The notes under the pieces were generated by a model. The model saw only the letters and a program-made list of their open reading frames with translations. It made no database searches and was not told the DNA's origin. A DNA stretch of 64,000 nt, from the NCBI RefSeq assembly GCF_020179405.1, contig NZ_JAICBZ010000001.1:161115-225114 (forward strand). The letters run 5' to 3'. Below, piece after piece: positions 37,358-48,331 of the stretch. The translations under genes and the position numbers were made by a program. The stretch comes from Xinfangfangia pollutisoli. Its GTDB lineage: Bacteria > Pseudomonadota > Alphaproteobacteria > Rhodobacterales > Rhodobacteraceae. The number at the start of each line of letters is the position of its first letter. Within the stretch, counting starts at the first letter, position 1.

Positions 37358-39424
37358 ATGCGCTTTGCAACCGATACCGGGGGCACGTTCACCGATCTCG
37401 TCGTCGAGGATGACGATGGTTTCGTGCGGATGTTCAAGGCCTCGACCACGCCCGACGACCCGATCCGGGGCGTGCTGGACGTGCTTCAGGTGGCCGCTGA
37501 CGATTACGGGATGAGCCGGGCCGAAATGCTGGCCAAGGGCGACCTGTTCATCCACGGCACCACGCGGGCGATCAATGCCATCGTGACCGGCACGGCGGCG
37601 AAGACGGCGCTTCTGTGTACCTGGGGCAATCCCGAGGTGCTGGTTCTGCGCGAAGGCGGGCGGATCGAGCCGTTCAACTTCACCGTGCCCTATCCTAAGC
37701 CCTATATTCCCCGCGCCCTGACCTTCGAAGTGCCCGAGCGCATCTTGCATGATGGCAGCGTGGACCAGCCGCTGGACGAAGCGGCGCTGCTGGCGATCAT
37801 CGCCGAGATGAAGGCGCGGGGCGTCGAGGCGGTGGCGGTCAGCCTGCTGTGGTCGGTGGTCAATCCGGTGCATGAATTGCGGATCGGCGCGCTTCTGGCC
37901 GAACATCTGCCCGGCGTGCCGGTGACGCTGTCGCATGAGGTGAACCCGATCCTGCGCGAATATCGCCGCACCTCGGCCACGGCGATCGATGCCTCGCTGA
38001 AGCCCCTGATGACGACCTATATGCAAACGCTCGAGGCGCGGCTGCGCGAGGCGGGTTTTGCCGGCCGGGTGCTGGTGCTGACCTCGCAAGGGGGGGTGCT
38101 GGATGCGGCGGATGTGGCGCGCCAGCCGATCCATTCGATCAATTCCGGCCCCTCGATGGCGCCGGTCGCCGGCCGCTATTTCGCCGAGGCCGATTGCGCC
38201 GCGAAAGACGCCATCGTCGCCGATACCGGCGGCACCACCTATGATGTCAGCCTGATCCGCGGCGGCACCATCCCCTGGGCGCGGGAAACCTGGATCGGCC
38301 AGCCCTTCCGCGGCCATATGACCGGCTTCCCGTCGATCGATGTGAAAAGCGTGGGCGCAGGCGGCGGCTCGATCGCCTCGGTCGACGAGGGCGGGCTTCT
38401 GTCGGTGGGCCCGCGCAGCGCGGGGTCGGTGCCGGGCCCGGTCTGCTACGGCAAGGGCGGTGTCGAGCCCACGGTGACCGATGCCGCGCTGGTGCTGGGC
38501 TATCTGGATCCCGACAATTTCCTGGGCGGTGCCATCGCGCTGGATCTGGGCGCGGCCGAGCGCGCCATCGAGGAACGCATCGCCAGGCCACTGGGGCTTT
38601 CGGTCTTCGAGGCGGCCTCGGCCATTCTGGATGTGGTGACCGAAAACATGGTGCAGGCGATTGACGACATCACCGTGGCGCAGGGCTTCGATCCGGCCAA
38701 TGCGGTGCTGATCGGCGGCGGTGGGGCGGCGGGCTTCAACTCGGTGCTGATCGCGCGGCGCCTGGGCTGCAAGACGCTGGTCATGCCGCAGGTTGGTGCG
38801 GCCCTGTCGGCGGGCGGCGGGCTGATTTCGGAATTGACCAACAATTTCCGTGTCATCGCCGCCACGCGCACCAATGCCTTTGACGCCGATCTGGTGGCCA
38901 GAACCCTGAAAGACCTGCGCGAAAAGGCCGAGGCCTTTCTGGCGGCGACCGGCGATCAGGCGATTGAAAGCCGCATGACCTTCAGCTTCGAAGGCCATTA
39001 CCCCTCGCAGGTCTGGGATATCGAGGTGCCGCTGCCCTCGGACCGGATCGACGATGTGAAGGCTCTGGAAACCGCCTTCCACGACACGCATGAGGCGCTG
39101 TTCGCGGTGCGCGACGAAGGCGCCCCGGTCGAAATCGTCAGCTGGCGCGTCGATGTGGCGGTGAAGATCCGCTCGGGCAGCATCGGCCAGATGCAGAACA
39201 TCGGCCGCGGGGGCAAATCCACCCGGCGGAACTGCTATTTCCGCGAAACGGGCCTGGGAGAGGTGCGCCTTGCCAGCTTCTCGGACATGACCGAGGACGA
39301 CCGCGTGCGCGGCCCGGCCATCGTCGAAAGCCCCTTCACCACGGTTGTGGTCTTCCCCGGATCGGAAGCGCGCAAGGTTGCCTCCGGCTCGGTTGTCATC
39401 GAACTTCTGGGAGAAAACGCATGA
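37358..39424 (+). CDS. hyuA: Hydantoinase/oxoprolinase subunit A
   Basis: 688 residues from ATG at 37358, with AGGAGAG 4 bases before. Starts MRFATDTGGTFTDLVVEDDD, the ATP-binding opening of the HyuA family; a second actin-like motif is IVADTGGTTYDVSLI, then VTDAALVLGYLDP and IGGGGAAGFNSVLIA. With HyuB it forms ATP-dependent ring-opening enzymes (N-methylhydantoinase, 5-oxoprolinase, caprolactamase) or acetone/acetophenone carboxylases. Overlaps hyuB by 4 bases (ATGA). Substrate cannot be told from sequence. Confidence 0.94.
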   Translation: MRFATDTGGTFTDLVVEDDDGFVRMFKASTTPDDPIRGVLDVLQVAADDYGMSRAEMLAKGDLFIHGTTRAINAIVTGTAAKTALLCTWGNPEVLVLREGGRIEPFNFTVPYPKPYIPRALTFEVPERILHDGSVDQPLDEAALLAIIAEMKARGVEAVAVSLLWSVVNPVHELRIGALLAEHLPGVPVTLSHEVNPILREYRRTSATAIDASLKPLMTTYMQTLEARLREAGFAGRVLVLTSQGGVLDAADVARQPIHSINSGPSMAPVAGRYFAEADCAAKDAIVADTGGTTYDVSLIRGGTIPWARETWIGQPFRGHMTGFPSIDVKSVGAGGGSIASVDEGGLLSVGPRSAGSVPGPVCYGKGGVEPTVTDAALVLGYLDPDNFLGGAIALDLGAAERAIEERIARPLGLSVFEAASAILDVVTENMVQAIDDITVAQGFDPANAVLIGGGGAAGFNSVLIARRLGCKTLVMPQVGAALSAGGGLISELTNNFRVIAATRTNAFDADLVARTLKDLREKAEAFLAATGDQAIESRMTFSFEGHYPSQVWDIEVPLPSDRIDDVKALETAFHDTHEALFAVRDEGAPVEIVSWRVDVAVKIRSGSIGQMQNIGRGGKSTRRNCYFRETGLGEVRLASFSDMTEDDRVRGPAIVESPFTTVVVFPGSEARKVASGSVVIELLGENA

Positions 39425-41211
39425 ACCGGCCGCTGAATCACGGCGCAGAGACGCGCAAGACCGGGGCGATCGACGGCGTGAAGCTGGCGATCCTGAACAA
39501 CCGCTGGGAAGCGGTGGCGCGGAAGATGGCGAATACGCTGCTGCGCACCGGGCGCTCGGGCGTCCTGGCGACGGCGCGGGATTTCTCCTGCTGCATCGTC
39601 ACCGCCGACAACCGGCTTCTGGCCACGGCCGAAAGCATTCCGATCCACGTTCTGGTCGGCCCGGACATGATGGCGCGGTCGATGTGCGAATTGCACCCGG
39701 ATCTGAAGCCGGGCGATGCCTTCCTGCACAATTCGCCCTATCACGGCTGCTCGCATGCCGCCGACCTGTCGATCCTGGTGCCGGTCTTCGACGATGACGG
39801 CCGCCACCGCTATACCGCCATCGTCAAGGCGCATCAGGCCGATATCGGCAATTCGATCCCGACCACCTATTTCGGCCATGCGCGGGATGTCTACAACGAA
39901 GGCGCGCTGATCTTTCCGGCGGTGCAGGTGCAGCGCGATTACAAGGATATCGAGGACATCATCCGCATGTGCCGGATGCGCATCCGGGTGCCGGACCAGT
40001 GGTGGGGCGATTATCTGGGCATGATCGGCGCCGGCCGGATCGCCGAGCGCGAGATCCGCGCCGTGGGCGCCGAATTCGGCTGGGACGCGCTGGTCGAGCT
40101 GGGCGAGCAATGGTTCAGCTACAGCGCCGACCGGATGAAGGCGGCGATTGCGAAGCTGCCGAAAAAGACCGCCAGCTCCAGTTCCACCCATGACCCGTTG
40201 CCCGGCACGCCGGCCGAGGGGGTGAAGATCAACGCGACAGTCGCGGTCGACCCGGATGAGGGGTTCATCGACATCGACCTGACCGACAATATCGACGCGC
40301 TGGAGCTGGGCATCAACGTGTCCGAAGCCTGCACGCGCACGGCGGCGCTGATCGGGGTGTTCAACTCGATCGACCATACCGTGCCGCGCAATGCCGGGTC
40401 GTTCAGCCGGGTGCGGCTGAAGCTGCGCGAGGGCGCGGTGGTCGGGATCCCGCAGCATCCGACCAGCTGCTCGGTTGCCACAACCAACGTGGCCGACCGG
40501 ATTTCCAATGCTGTCCAGACGGCGATTGCCGCGATGGACAGCCGCTTCGGCCAGGCCGAGACCGGCGCGCTCAGCCCCGCGACGATGGCGGTGATCTCGG
40601 GCAAGGACCCGCGCAAGGGCAAGCCCTTCGTGAACCAGATCTTCCTGGGCGCCACCGCCGGGGCCGGCACGCCGGGCCAGGACAGCTGGATCACCATCGC
40701 GCATGCCGGCAATGCGGGGATGCTGTATATCGACAGCATCGAGATCCTGGAAATGGCCTATCCGATCCGCTGCTACCAGCGCCGCCTGGTGACCGACAGC
40801 GAAGGCGCGGGCGAATTCACCGGCGCGCCCAGCCTGATGGGCGAATACGGCCCCGATGGCTGCGCGATGACGGTGAACGCGGTCAGCGACGGCACGATCA
40901 ACGCGGCCAAGGGCGCGGCGGGCGGCGGCGCGGCCGCGGGGGCGCGGCAATACCGCAAGCGCGCCGATGGCAGCCTTGAGGAACTGCCGGTGGTCGTCTC
41001 GGTCACCATCGCCCCGGACGAGCGCGTCCTGTCCTTCTCCTGTGGCGGGGGCGGCTTCGGCGACCCCCGGGCGCGGGCGCCGGAACGGGTGCTGCAGGAT
41101 CTGCGCGAAGGCCTGATCACCGCCGACCGGGCGCGCGACGTCTATGGCATTGCCGTCACCGACGGGCATGAGATCGACCGGGGCGCGACCCAGCGCCTGC
41201 GGAACAGCTGA
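39421..41211 (+). CDS. hyuB: Hydantoinase/oxoprolinase subunit B
   Basis: 596 residues, the HyuB partner. Motifs: ARDFSCCIVTADNRLLATAESIPIHV, NSPYHGCSHAADLSILVPVF with likely metal-binding His/Asp residues, and a C-terminal Gly-rich GGGGFGDPRAR. Forms a heteromer with HyuA in the cytoplasm. The next gene, 43 bases on, is a Liv-type receptor, so the imported compound is the probable substrate of this enzyme or of the dehydrogenase/BKACE pair. Confidence 0.94.
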   Translation: MNRPLNHGAETRKTGAIDGVKLAILNNRWEAVARKMANTLLRTGRSGVLATARDFSCCIVTADNRLLATAESIPIHVLVGPDMMARSMCELHPDLKPGDAFLHNSPYHGCSHAADLSILVPVFDDDGRHRYTAIVKAHQADIGNSIPTTYFGHARDVYNEGALIFPAVQVQRDYKDIEDIIRMCRMRIRVPDQWWGDYLGMIGAGRIAEREIRAVGAEFGWDALVELGEQWFSYSADRMKAAIAKLPKKTASSSSTHDPLPGTPAEGVKINATVAVDPDEGFIDIDLTDNIDALELGINVSEACTRTAALIGVFNSIDHTVPRNAGSFSRVRLKLREGAVVGIPQHPTSCSVATTNVADRISNAVQTAIAAMDSRFGQAETGALSPATMAVISGKDPRKGKPFVNQIFLGATAGAGTPGQDSWITIAHAGNAGMLYIDSIEILEMAYPIRCYQRRLVTDSEGAGEFTGAPSLMGEYGPDGCAMTVNAVSDGTINAAKGAAGGGAAAGARQYRKRADGSLEELPVVVSVTIAPDERVLSFSCGGGGFGDPRARAPERVLQDLREGLITADRARDVYGIAVTDGHEIDRGATQRLRNS

Positions 41212-41254
41212 ATAAAAACAAGAACAAAATTCCACCCAACAGATGGAGATCCAG

Positions 41255-42436
41255 ATGAAGACCCTGCTTTCATCGGCCTGTTCGGCCGTCCTGTTGCTTT
41301 GCCTTGGTTCTGCCGCGATCGCGCAGGACGGGCCCATCGTGATCGGCGTTGCCAGCGGCCAGACCGGCACGCTGGAACCCTGGGACAAGGGCGCCGCCCG
41401 CGGGGCCGAACTGGCCGTTGATGACATCAACGCCAATGGCGGGCTTCTGGGCCGCCCGGTCGAACTGGTGGTGCGCGACACCAAGTCGGACCCCTCGCTG
41501 GGGCCGACCGCCGCGCTGGAAGTGCTGGATGCCGGCGCCGAGATGGTTCTGGTCGCCTGCGACTATGACTTCGGCGCCCCGGCCGCGCTGACCGCCATCT
41601 CGCAGGGCAAGATCGCCATGTCGAGCTGCGCCGCCGATGCCAAGTTCGGCATCCAGGGCGTGGGCCCCCTGGCCTATACGATGTCGCTGGCCACCAATGG
41701 CCAGGGCGCGCTTCTGGCCGAATTCGCAGCCGAGCAGCAGGGCTGGGACAAGGTCTACATCATGAAGGACACGGCGATCGAATACACGAAATCGCTGTGC
41801 GACAATTTCCGCAAGCGCTGGGTCGATCTGAAGGGTGAAGACAGCATTGTCGGCGAAGACACCTGGAACGGGCTGAATGACAATGCGATCACCGGCCAGA
41901 TCTCGCGGATGAAGTCGGACGGGGCGGATGCCAATTTCGTGGTCTGGTGCGGCTTCACCAACAACGGCTCGATGATGCGGCAGCTGCGCTCGGCCGGGAT
42001 CGACCTGCCGGTGCTGGCGTCGGAATCGATGGATGGCAGCCACTGGATCGAGGCGGTGCCGGATCTGTCGGATTTCTACATTGCCGTCTATGCCTCGATC
42101 TGGGGCAATGATCCCGATCCGAAGATCGCGGCCTTCATGACCCGCTATCAGGAGAAATATGGCGAACCGGCGCGGATGGGCCATGTGGTGACCGGCTATA
42201 CCGCGGTCGAGGCCTGGGCGCGGGCGGTGGAAAAGGCCGGAAGCCTGGATACGGCGGCCATCCAGACCGCGCTTGACGGCTTCACCGACGAGCCGCTGCT
42301 GACCGGGCCTTCGACCTTCACGCCCGAGCTGCATATCAACCTGACCAGCCCGATGCTGATGATGAAGGTCACCGGCGGCACGTACGAGCCGATCGGGCGG
42401 CGCGCGGCGGAAAAGGTGTATCCGCCGGAATTCTGA
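41255..42436 (+). CDS. Branched-chain-type ABC substrate-binding protein (family 6)
   Basis: 393 residues from ATG at 41255 (GGAG 6 bases before; ATG at 41243 in frame lacks a site). Sec signal peptide with cleavage near AIAQD (about residue 24). Type I periplasmic fold: IVIGVASGQTGTLEPWDKGAARG, VDDINANGGLLGRPVELVVRD. Ligands of the family are branched amino acids, amides, aromatic acids. First of five transporter genes; the order is receptor, two ATPases, two permeases. Confidence 0.94.
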   Translation: MKTLLSSACSAVLLLCLGSAAIAQDGPIVIGVASGQTGTLEPWDKGAARGAELAVDDINANGGLLGRPVELVVRDTKSDPSLGPTAALEVLDAGAEMVLVACDYDFGAPAALTAISQGKIAMSSCAADAKFGIQGVGPLAYTMSLATNGQGALLAEFAAEQQGWDKVYIMKDTAIEYTKSLCDNFRKRWVDLKGEDSIVGEDTWNGLNDNAITGQISRMKSDGADANFVVWCGFTNNGSMMRQLRSAGIDLPVLASESMDGSHWIEAVPDLSDFYIAVYASIWGNDPDPKIAAFMTRYQEKYGEPARMGHVVTGYTAVEAWARAVEKAGSLDTAAIQTALDGFTDEPLLTGPSTFTPELHINLTSPMLMMKVTGGTYEPIGRRAAEKVYPPEF

Positions 42437-42445
42437 GCAGGGGCA

Positions 42446-42508
42446 CGGGCGGCTTTCCGGCCGCCCGGATCTTGCGCGCGCGCCCGGGGCAAGACCCCCG
42501 GGGGCGCG
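42446..42508 (+). other. Two intercistronic hairpins between receptor and ATPase genes
   Basis: An 8-bp perfect stem CGGGCGGC/GCCGCCCG (42446-42453, 42460-42467, 6-base loop) and a second strong stem CGCGCCC/GGGCGCG (42479-42485, 42502-42508) with an inner GGGG/CCCC. No T-run. Such hairpins after receptor genes usually protect the receptor mRNA and raise its level over the membrane parts. Confidence 0.55.
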
Positions 42509-42534
42509 GTTCCCCCACTCTCAAAAGGCACGCC

Positions 42535-43253
42535 ATGACCCATATCCTGACCGCGACGGGTGTGACCGTCCGTTTCGGGGGGCTGACGGTGATCGACGAT
42601 GTCGATCTGGAGCTGCGCCCTTCGGAAATCCTTGGTCTGATCGGCCCCAACGGGGCGGGGAAGACCACCTTCGTCAATGTCCTGTCCGGCTTTCAGAAGC
42701 CCCAGACCGGCACGATCCGCATCGGATCGGACGACATCACCGCGACCCCGCCGGATGAACGGGTTCGGCGGGGCCTTTTGCGCACCTTTCAGGCGGTGCG
42801 GCTGTTTCCGGCGCTGACGGTGGCCGAGAATCTGCTGGCGGCGGCCTTTGCGATGGGGCAAGGCCGGAAAGAGGCGCGGGCCGAGATTGCCGTTCTGGCC
42901 GGGCTTCTGGATCTGGAAGGCTGGCTTGCGACCGAGGCCCGCGCGCTGCCCTATGGGGTCGAGCGTCGCGTCGGGATTGCCCGCGCCATGATGGCCCGGC
43001 CCGCCTTCGTGATGCTGGACGAGCCGGCGGCGGGCATGAACCATCACGAGGCGATGGCCTTCCTGTCGGTGGTCGACGCGATCCGTGCGCGCGGCTGCGG
43101 CATCCTGCTGATCGAGCATAACATGGATATCGTGTTCCGCCTGTGCGACCGGGTTCAGGTTCTGCGCAGCGGCAAGGTCCTGGCCTCGGGCACGCCGGAC
43201 GAGATCCGCAACCACGCCATGGTGCGCGAAGCCTATCTGGGGAGTGCGGCCGC

Positions 43254-43257
<4 letters not shown>
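42535..43257 (+). CDS. livG: Branched-chain-type ABC transporter ATP-binding protein LivG
   Basis: 240 residues from ATG at 42535 (AAAAGG upstream). Walker A GPNGAGKTT, Walker B FVMLDEPAAGMN, switch His IEHNMDIV. The signature is LPYGVERR, a variant of LSYGQQRR. The short C-terminal end (AYLGSAAA) is the usual LivG finish. Overlaps the next ATPase gene by 4 bases. Confidence 0.93.
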
Positions 43258-43993
<736 letters not shown>

Positions 43994-43997
<4 letters not shown>

Positions 43998-44875
43998 GCT
44001 TTCTGCAGATGCTGATCGACGCCGCCAGCGTCGGCGGGCTTTACGCGCTGACCGCCATCGGGATCGGGCTGATCTTCGGGGTCATCGGCCTGGTGAACTT
44101 TGCCTATGGCGAATATATCATGGTCGGCGCCTATGTGCTGTTGCTCAGCGCGGGCCTGTACTGGCCCTTCGCCATTTGCGCGGTGCTGATCTTCGTGGTG
44201 CTGTTCGCGCTGGCCAGCGATTTTCTGGTGTTCCGCCAGGTGCGCCGCGCCCCGCCCGAGACGCTGATGATCGTCTCGTTCGGGCTGAGCTTCATGATCC
44301 AGCATGTCTGGGTGGTGATGTTCGGATCGCTGACCCGAACCGTCAACTTCCTGCCGGCGATCAATCACAGCGTGGAAATCGGCGGCTTGCGCATCGCGGG
44401 TGTCAGCCTGTTGCAGATCGCGGCGACCGTGCTGCTGACAACCGTTCTGGCGCTGTTCATCAATTATACCCGCATCGGCTATCAGATGCGGGCCGTGTCG
44501 GAAAACCCGCGCATGGCGCGGCTGGTCGGGGTGAACAGCAACCGGGTGATCGCGGTCGCCTTTGCGATTTCTGCGGTTCTGGCGGTGACGGTGACGGTGC
44601 TGTTCGTGGCGCAGACCGGCTCGATGACGCCCTTCTTCGGGGTGTCGCTGACGATGATCGGCTTTGTCGCCACGGTGATCGGCGGCATGGGCAGCCTGCC
44701 CGGATGCGCGCTTGGCGGCTTTCTGGTCGGCACGGTGACGACGATCCTGCAGATGGTGCTGCCGCCGCATCTGCAGCCCTTCCGCGAAGCCTTTGTCTTC
44801 ACCTCGGTGATCCTGATGCTGCTGGTCCGCCCGCAGGGTCTGATCGCCGTCCGGTCCGCATGGGAGCGTGTCTGA
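43994..44875 (+). CDS. livH: Branched-chain-type ABC transporter permease LivH
   Basis: 293 residues, begins MSFLQMLIDAASVGGLYALTAIG, the standard LivH opening, then GVIGLVNFAYGEYIMVGAY. About eight hydrophobic helices. The ATPase docking loop lies around MRAVSENPRMARLVGVNSN. Overlaps livF by 4 bases and livM by 1 (TGATG). Confidence 0.94.
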
Positions 44876-45954
44876 TGTCTGACGAAGAAACCCCGATGCG
44901 GGATCTGGCGGCGCTGCTGTGGCCCTGGGCGGTCTGGGCGGTGCTGCTGCTGGCGCTGACGCTGGTCTTTTCGCAGATCAGCCCGGCCATGGCGCGGATC
45001 ACCACCGACACGCTGATCAAGCTGGTGATCGTGACCGGCCTGTACATTTTCGTCGGCAATTCCGGCATCCTGTCCTTCGGGCATGGCGCCTTCCTGATCG
45101 TGGCGGCCTATGCCTCGGCCTGGGTGACGATACCGCTGGCGATGAAGGGGGTGATCCTGCCCGGCCTGCCCGAGGTGCTGCGCGGCCTGCAGCTGTCGCC
45201 GCTGGGCGGGCTTCTGACCGGAATGGCGGTTGCGGGGGGGCTGGGCCTTCTGGCGGGCATTCCGCTGATGCGGCTCAGCGGCATTGCCGCCTCGATCGCG
45301 ACCTTCGCCTTCTTCATCGTGATTTCGGTGATCTACAACAACTGGACCGATTGGACGAAAGGCACCGCCTCGCTGGTCGGGCTGCCGACCTGGGTCGGGC
45401 CCTGGGCGGCCCTGGCGGCGGCGCTGGTCGCGCTGATGATCGCCTGGATCTTCCAGAATTCGCGCGCCGGGCTGTTGCTGCGCGCCAGCCGCGAGGATCT
45501 GGTCGCGGCGCATGGGGCCGGCATCCGCGTGATGCGGCTGCGGCTGCTGGCCTTCGTGCTAAGCGCCACGGTCGCCGGCGCGGGCGGGGTGATGCTGGGC
45601 CATAACAACGGCGCGCTGACCACGGCCAACAATGTCTATCTGAACCTGTCGTTCATCGTGATCGCGATGCTGGTGGTGGGTGGCATCCGCAGCCTGTCGG
45701 GCGTGGTGGTGGGAACGCTGGCGCTGTCGGTCCTGGCCGAGATCTTCCGCCGCTTTGAAACCGGCGTCGAGATCGGCGGCATGATGCTGCAGATCCCCGG
45801 CGGCTCGCGCGAGGTTCTGCTGGGCCTGTGCATGCTGCTGGCGCTGATCATGCGCCCCGACGGGCTGAGCCGGGGGCGGGAACTGCCGGTGCCGGGCTTT
45901 CTGCGCGGCGGGCGGGCGAAAGCGGCAAAAACCGAAACGGAGGCTTTGCAATGA
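44875..45954 (+). CDS. livM: Branched-chain-type ABC transporter permease LivM
   Basis: 359 residues from ATG at 44875. Hydrophobic over most of its length; GNSGILSFGHGAFLIVAAYA and LRASREDLVAAHGAGI are LivM features. A short charged tail follows the last helix (ELPVPGFLRGGRAKAAK). Overlaps the SDR gene by 4 bases, so transporter and enzymes belong to one transcript. Confidence 0.94.
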   Translation: MSDEETPMRDLAALLWPWAVWAVLLLALTLVFSQISPAMARITTDTLIKLVIVTGLYIFVGNSGILSFGHGAFLIVAAYASAWVTIPLAMKGVILPGLPEVLRGLQLSPLGGLLTGMAVAGGLGLLAGIPLMRLSGIAASIATFAFFIVISVIYNNWTDWTKGTASLVGLPTWVGPWAALAAALVALMIAWIFQNSRAGLLLRASREDLVAAHGAGIRVMRLRLLAFVLSATVAGAGGVMLGHNNGALTTANNVYLNLSFIVIAMLVVGGIRSLSGVVVGTLALSVLAEIFRRFETGVEIGGMMLQIPGGSREVLLGLCMLLALIMRPDGLSRGRELPVPGFLRGGRAKAAKTETEALQ

Positions 45955-46751
45955 AACTGGATCTGACCGGACGCCGGGTGGTGGTCACGGCGGGCTGCGG
46001 CGGGATCGGGCAGGCCACGGCCGACGCTTTCGCGGCCGCCGGCGCAAGAGTTGCGGTCTGCGACATCGACCCGGCCCTTGTCGCGGCCTCGCCGCATCTG
46101 GCGCGGATATGCGATGTCTCGGACGAGGCAGCGGTCGCGGCATTCTTTGCCGAGGTTCTGACGGAATTTGGCGGCATCGACGTGCTGGTGAACAATGCCG
46201 GGATCGCCGGCCCGACCAGGGCGGTGGAAGAGATCAGCCTGGCGGAGTGGCGCCAGACGCTGGCGGTGAACCTGGACGGCCAGTTCCTGGCCGCCCGCGC
46301 CGTCATTCCGGGGATGAAGGCACAGGGCAGCGGGGCGATCATCAACCTGTCCTCGACCGCGGGGCGGATCGGCATGCCGCTGCGCGCGCCCTATTCCGCC
46401 TCGAAATACGCGGTGCGGGGCCTGACCGATGTGCTGGCGATCGAGCTGGGCGCACATGGCATTCGCGTCAACGCCCTGATGCCCGGAATGGTGGCCGGGC
46501 CGCGGCTAGACCGGGTCGTCGCCGAACAGGCGGCGGCGCGCGGCATGACGGGCGAGGCCTATCTGCCGCTGATGCTGCACAACATCTCGATGCATCAGAC
46601 GGTGACGCCACAGGATGTGGCCGCGATGGCGGTGTTCCTGGCCTCGGATGCCGGGCAACATATTTCCGGGCAATCCATCGGAATCTGTGCAAATTTTGAA
46701 AGCTACCGGGGCCCCTTGGTCCGGATCGCGGAGGAAGCCGATGCCGGCTGA
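45951..46751 (+). CDS. Short-chain dehydrogenase/reductase
   Basis: 266 residues from ATG at 45951 (CGGAGG upstream). Classical SDR: cofactor loop TAGCGGIG (variant of TGxxxGIG), NNAG at about 82, catalytic Ser (NLSST) with Tyr-x3-Lys in YSASK. The acidic CDID after strand 2 suggests NAD rather than NADP. Oxidises or reduces an alcohol/ketone intermediate of the HyuAB/BKACE pathway; substrate unknown. Confidence 0.93.
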   Translation: MKLDLTGRRVVVTAGCGGIGQATADAFAAAGARVAVCDIDPALVAASPHLARICDVSDEAAVAAFFAEVLTEFGGIDVLVNNAGIAGPTRAVEEISLAEWRQTLAVNLDGQFLAARAVIPGMKAQGSGAIINLSSTAGRIGMPLRAPYSASKYAVRGLTDVLAIELGAHGIRVNALMPGMVAGPRLDRVVAEQAAARGMTGEAYLPLMLHNISMHQTVTPQDVAAMAVFLASDAGQHISGQSIGICANFESYRGPLVRIAEEADAG

Positions 46752-47529
46752 GCGCCTGCCTGAACTTGGATCGCTGTTTTCCCTTGCCGGGCGCACGGCG
46801 CTGATCACCGGCGCGTCGGGCGGAATCGGGGCTGCGGCCGCGCGGGTGCTGGCGGCGGCGGGGGCGCGGGTGATCCTGGTCGCGCGCACTCTCGACCGGC
46901 TTGACGCGCAGGCTGCCGCGCTGGGGAAGGCCGGGGCCGAGGCCTTGCCCCTGCCGGCGGATCTGGGCGCGCAGGACGGGGTCGATGCCCTGGTCGGTGC
47001 CCTGGCCGCCGCGGGCGAGGCGCCCGATATCCTGGTCAACAGTGCCGGCATGATCGACCGCGCGCCCTTTGACGCGGTGACGCCGCCGCGCTGGGACCAG
47101 GTGCTTGGCCTGAACCTGACCGCGCCGATGTTCCTGACCCAGGCGCTGGCCCCGGCGATGCGGGCGCGCGGCTGGGGGCGGGTGGTCAATATCGGCTCGA
47201 TCCTGGCGCTGCAGGGCAAGAAGAACGCCCATTCCTACACCGCCAGCAAACATGCGATCGCGGGGCTGACCCGGTCGATGGCGGCTGAACTGGGCCCGCA
47301 CGGGGTCTGCGTCAACGCGCTGTGTCCGGGCTATATCCGCACCGAGATCAACACCGTGCTGCAGGAAGACCCGGCGTTTGGCGCCATGATCGCGGCCCGG
47401 GTGCCCTTGGGGCGCTGGGGCGAGACCTCGGATCTTTCCGGCCCGCTGCTTTTCCTGTGTTCGCCCGCCGCAGCCTATCTGAATGGCCATATGCTGGTGG
47501 TTGATGGCGGGATGACGGCGGTTCATTAG
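46741..47529 (+). CDS. Short-chain dehydrogenase/reductase
   Basis: 262 residues from ATG at 46741, overlapping the previous SDR by 11 bases; GGAGGA sits 5 bases before. Loop ITGASGGIG, catalytic Ser (NIGSI) and YTASK. After strand 2 it has VARTLDR, which favours NADP(H). Two SDRs with different cofactor preference side by side could invert a stereocentre by oxidation and re-reduction (inference). The GntR gene begins at the very next base after its stop. Confidence 0.93.
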   Translation: MPAERLPELGSLFSLAGRTALITGASGGIGAAAARVLAAAGARVILVARTLDRLDAQAAALGKAGAEALPLPADLGAQDGVDALVGALAAAGEAPDILVNSAGMIDRAPFDAVTPPRWDQVLGLNLTAPMFLTQALAPAMRARGWGRVVNIGSILALQGKKNAHSYTASKHAIAGLTRSMAAELGPHGVCVNALCPGYIRTEINTVLQEDPAFGAMIAARVPLGRWGETSDLSGPLLFLCSPAAAYLNGHMLVVDGGMTAVH

Positions 47530-48321
47530 GTGAAGGTGGTGAAGAAAGGACAGTCCTCAGTGGGAAGGCGCACGAAGCGGGCCGAAGGACGGGACGACCA
47601 GGCGTTGCTGGCGCTGGATACGTCATTGATGGAGGATGCGAACCTGCAGGACAGGGTCTATCAGATCCTGCGCAATGCACTGATCCGCGGGCATTTCGCT
47701 CCGGGGGCGCAGTTGACGATCCGCAGCCTGGCCAAGGTGCTGGGCACCTCGATGATCCCGGTGCGCGATGCGCTGCAGCGCCTGGTGGCCGAACGCGCGC
47801 TGGAACTGACCGAAAACCGCTCGGCCCGGGTGCCGGAAATGCGGCCCGACAGTTTCCGCGAGCTGGTCGAGATCCGGCTGATGCTGGAAGGCGCGGCGGT
47901 GCGGCGGCTGAAGCTGCCGCTGACGCCCGAGCAGATGGACGAGCTGCGGCTGGTCAATCACAAGGTGGAACTGGCGGTGCGGCGCGGCGATGCCGAGGCG
48001 GTGACCGTCGCCAATATGGAATTCCACTTTCTGCTGTACCGTCTGGCGGGCGGCGAATTGCTGTACCGGATGATCGAGACGCTGTGGGTGCGGGCGGGGC
48101 CGCTGCTGCGGCTGCCCTTCCGCGCCGAAACCTACGAGCCGGACGTGTTCAGCCGCGGGGTCGAGCGGCATAACGAGATCCTGGAGGCGCTGGCGCGGGG
48201 CGATCACGACACGGCCAGCCGGGCGCTGATCTCGGATATCGGCGATACGGCGCGCTGGTACGAACGCTGTTTCAGCGCCTTGGCCAGCCCGGCGGCGGGC
48301 GCGGAACAGGCCGAACCCTGA
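47530..48321 (+). CDS. GntR-family regulator, FCD subfamily
   Basis: 263 residues from GTG at 47530, directly after the SDR stop; other GTG codons at 47536 and 47539 are possible starts. Winged helix-turn-helix at about 40-105 (LTIRSLAKVLGTSMIPVRDALQRLV), then the helical FCD domain. It ends the operon that starts at 35409 and most likely controls it in response to a pathway metabolite. Convergent with the next gene, 10 bases away. Confidence 0.93.
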   Translation: MKVVKKGQSSVGRRTKRAEGRDDQALLALDTSLMEDANLQDRVYQILRNALIRGHFAPGAQLTIRSLAKVLGTSMIPVRDALQRLVAERALELTENRSARVPEMRPDSFRELVEIRLMLEGAAVRRLKLPLTPEQMDELRLVNHKVELAVRRGDAEAVTVANMEFHFLLYRLAGGELLYRMIETLWVRAGPLLRLPFRAETYEPDVFSRGVERHNEILEALARGDHDTASRALISDIGDTARWYERCFSALASPAAGAEQAEP

Positions 48322-48331
48322 CGCCGCGCGC

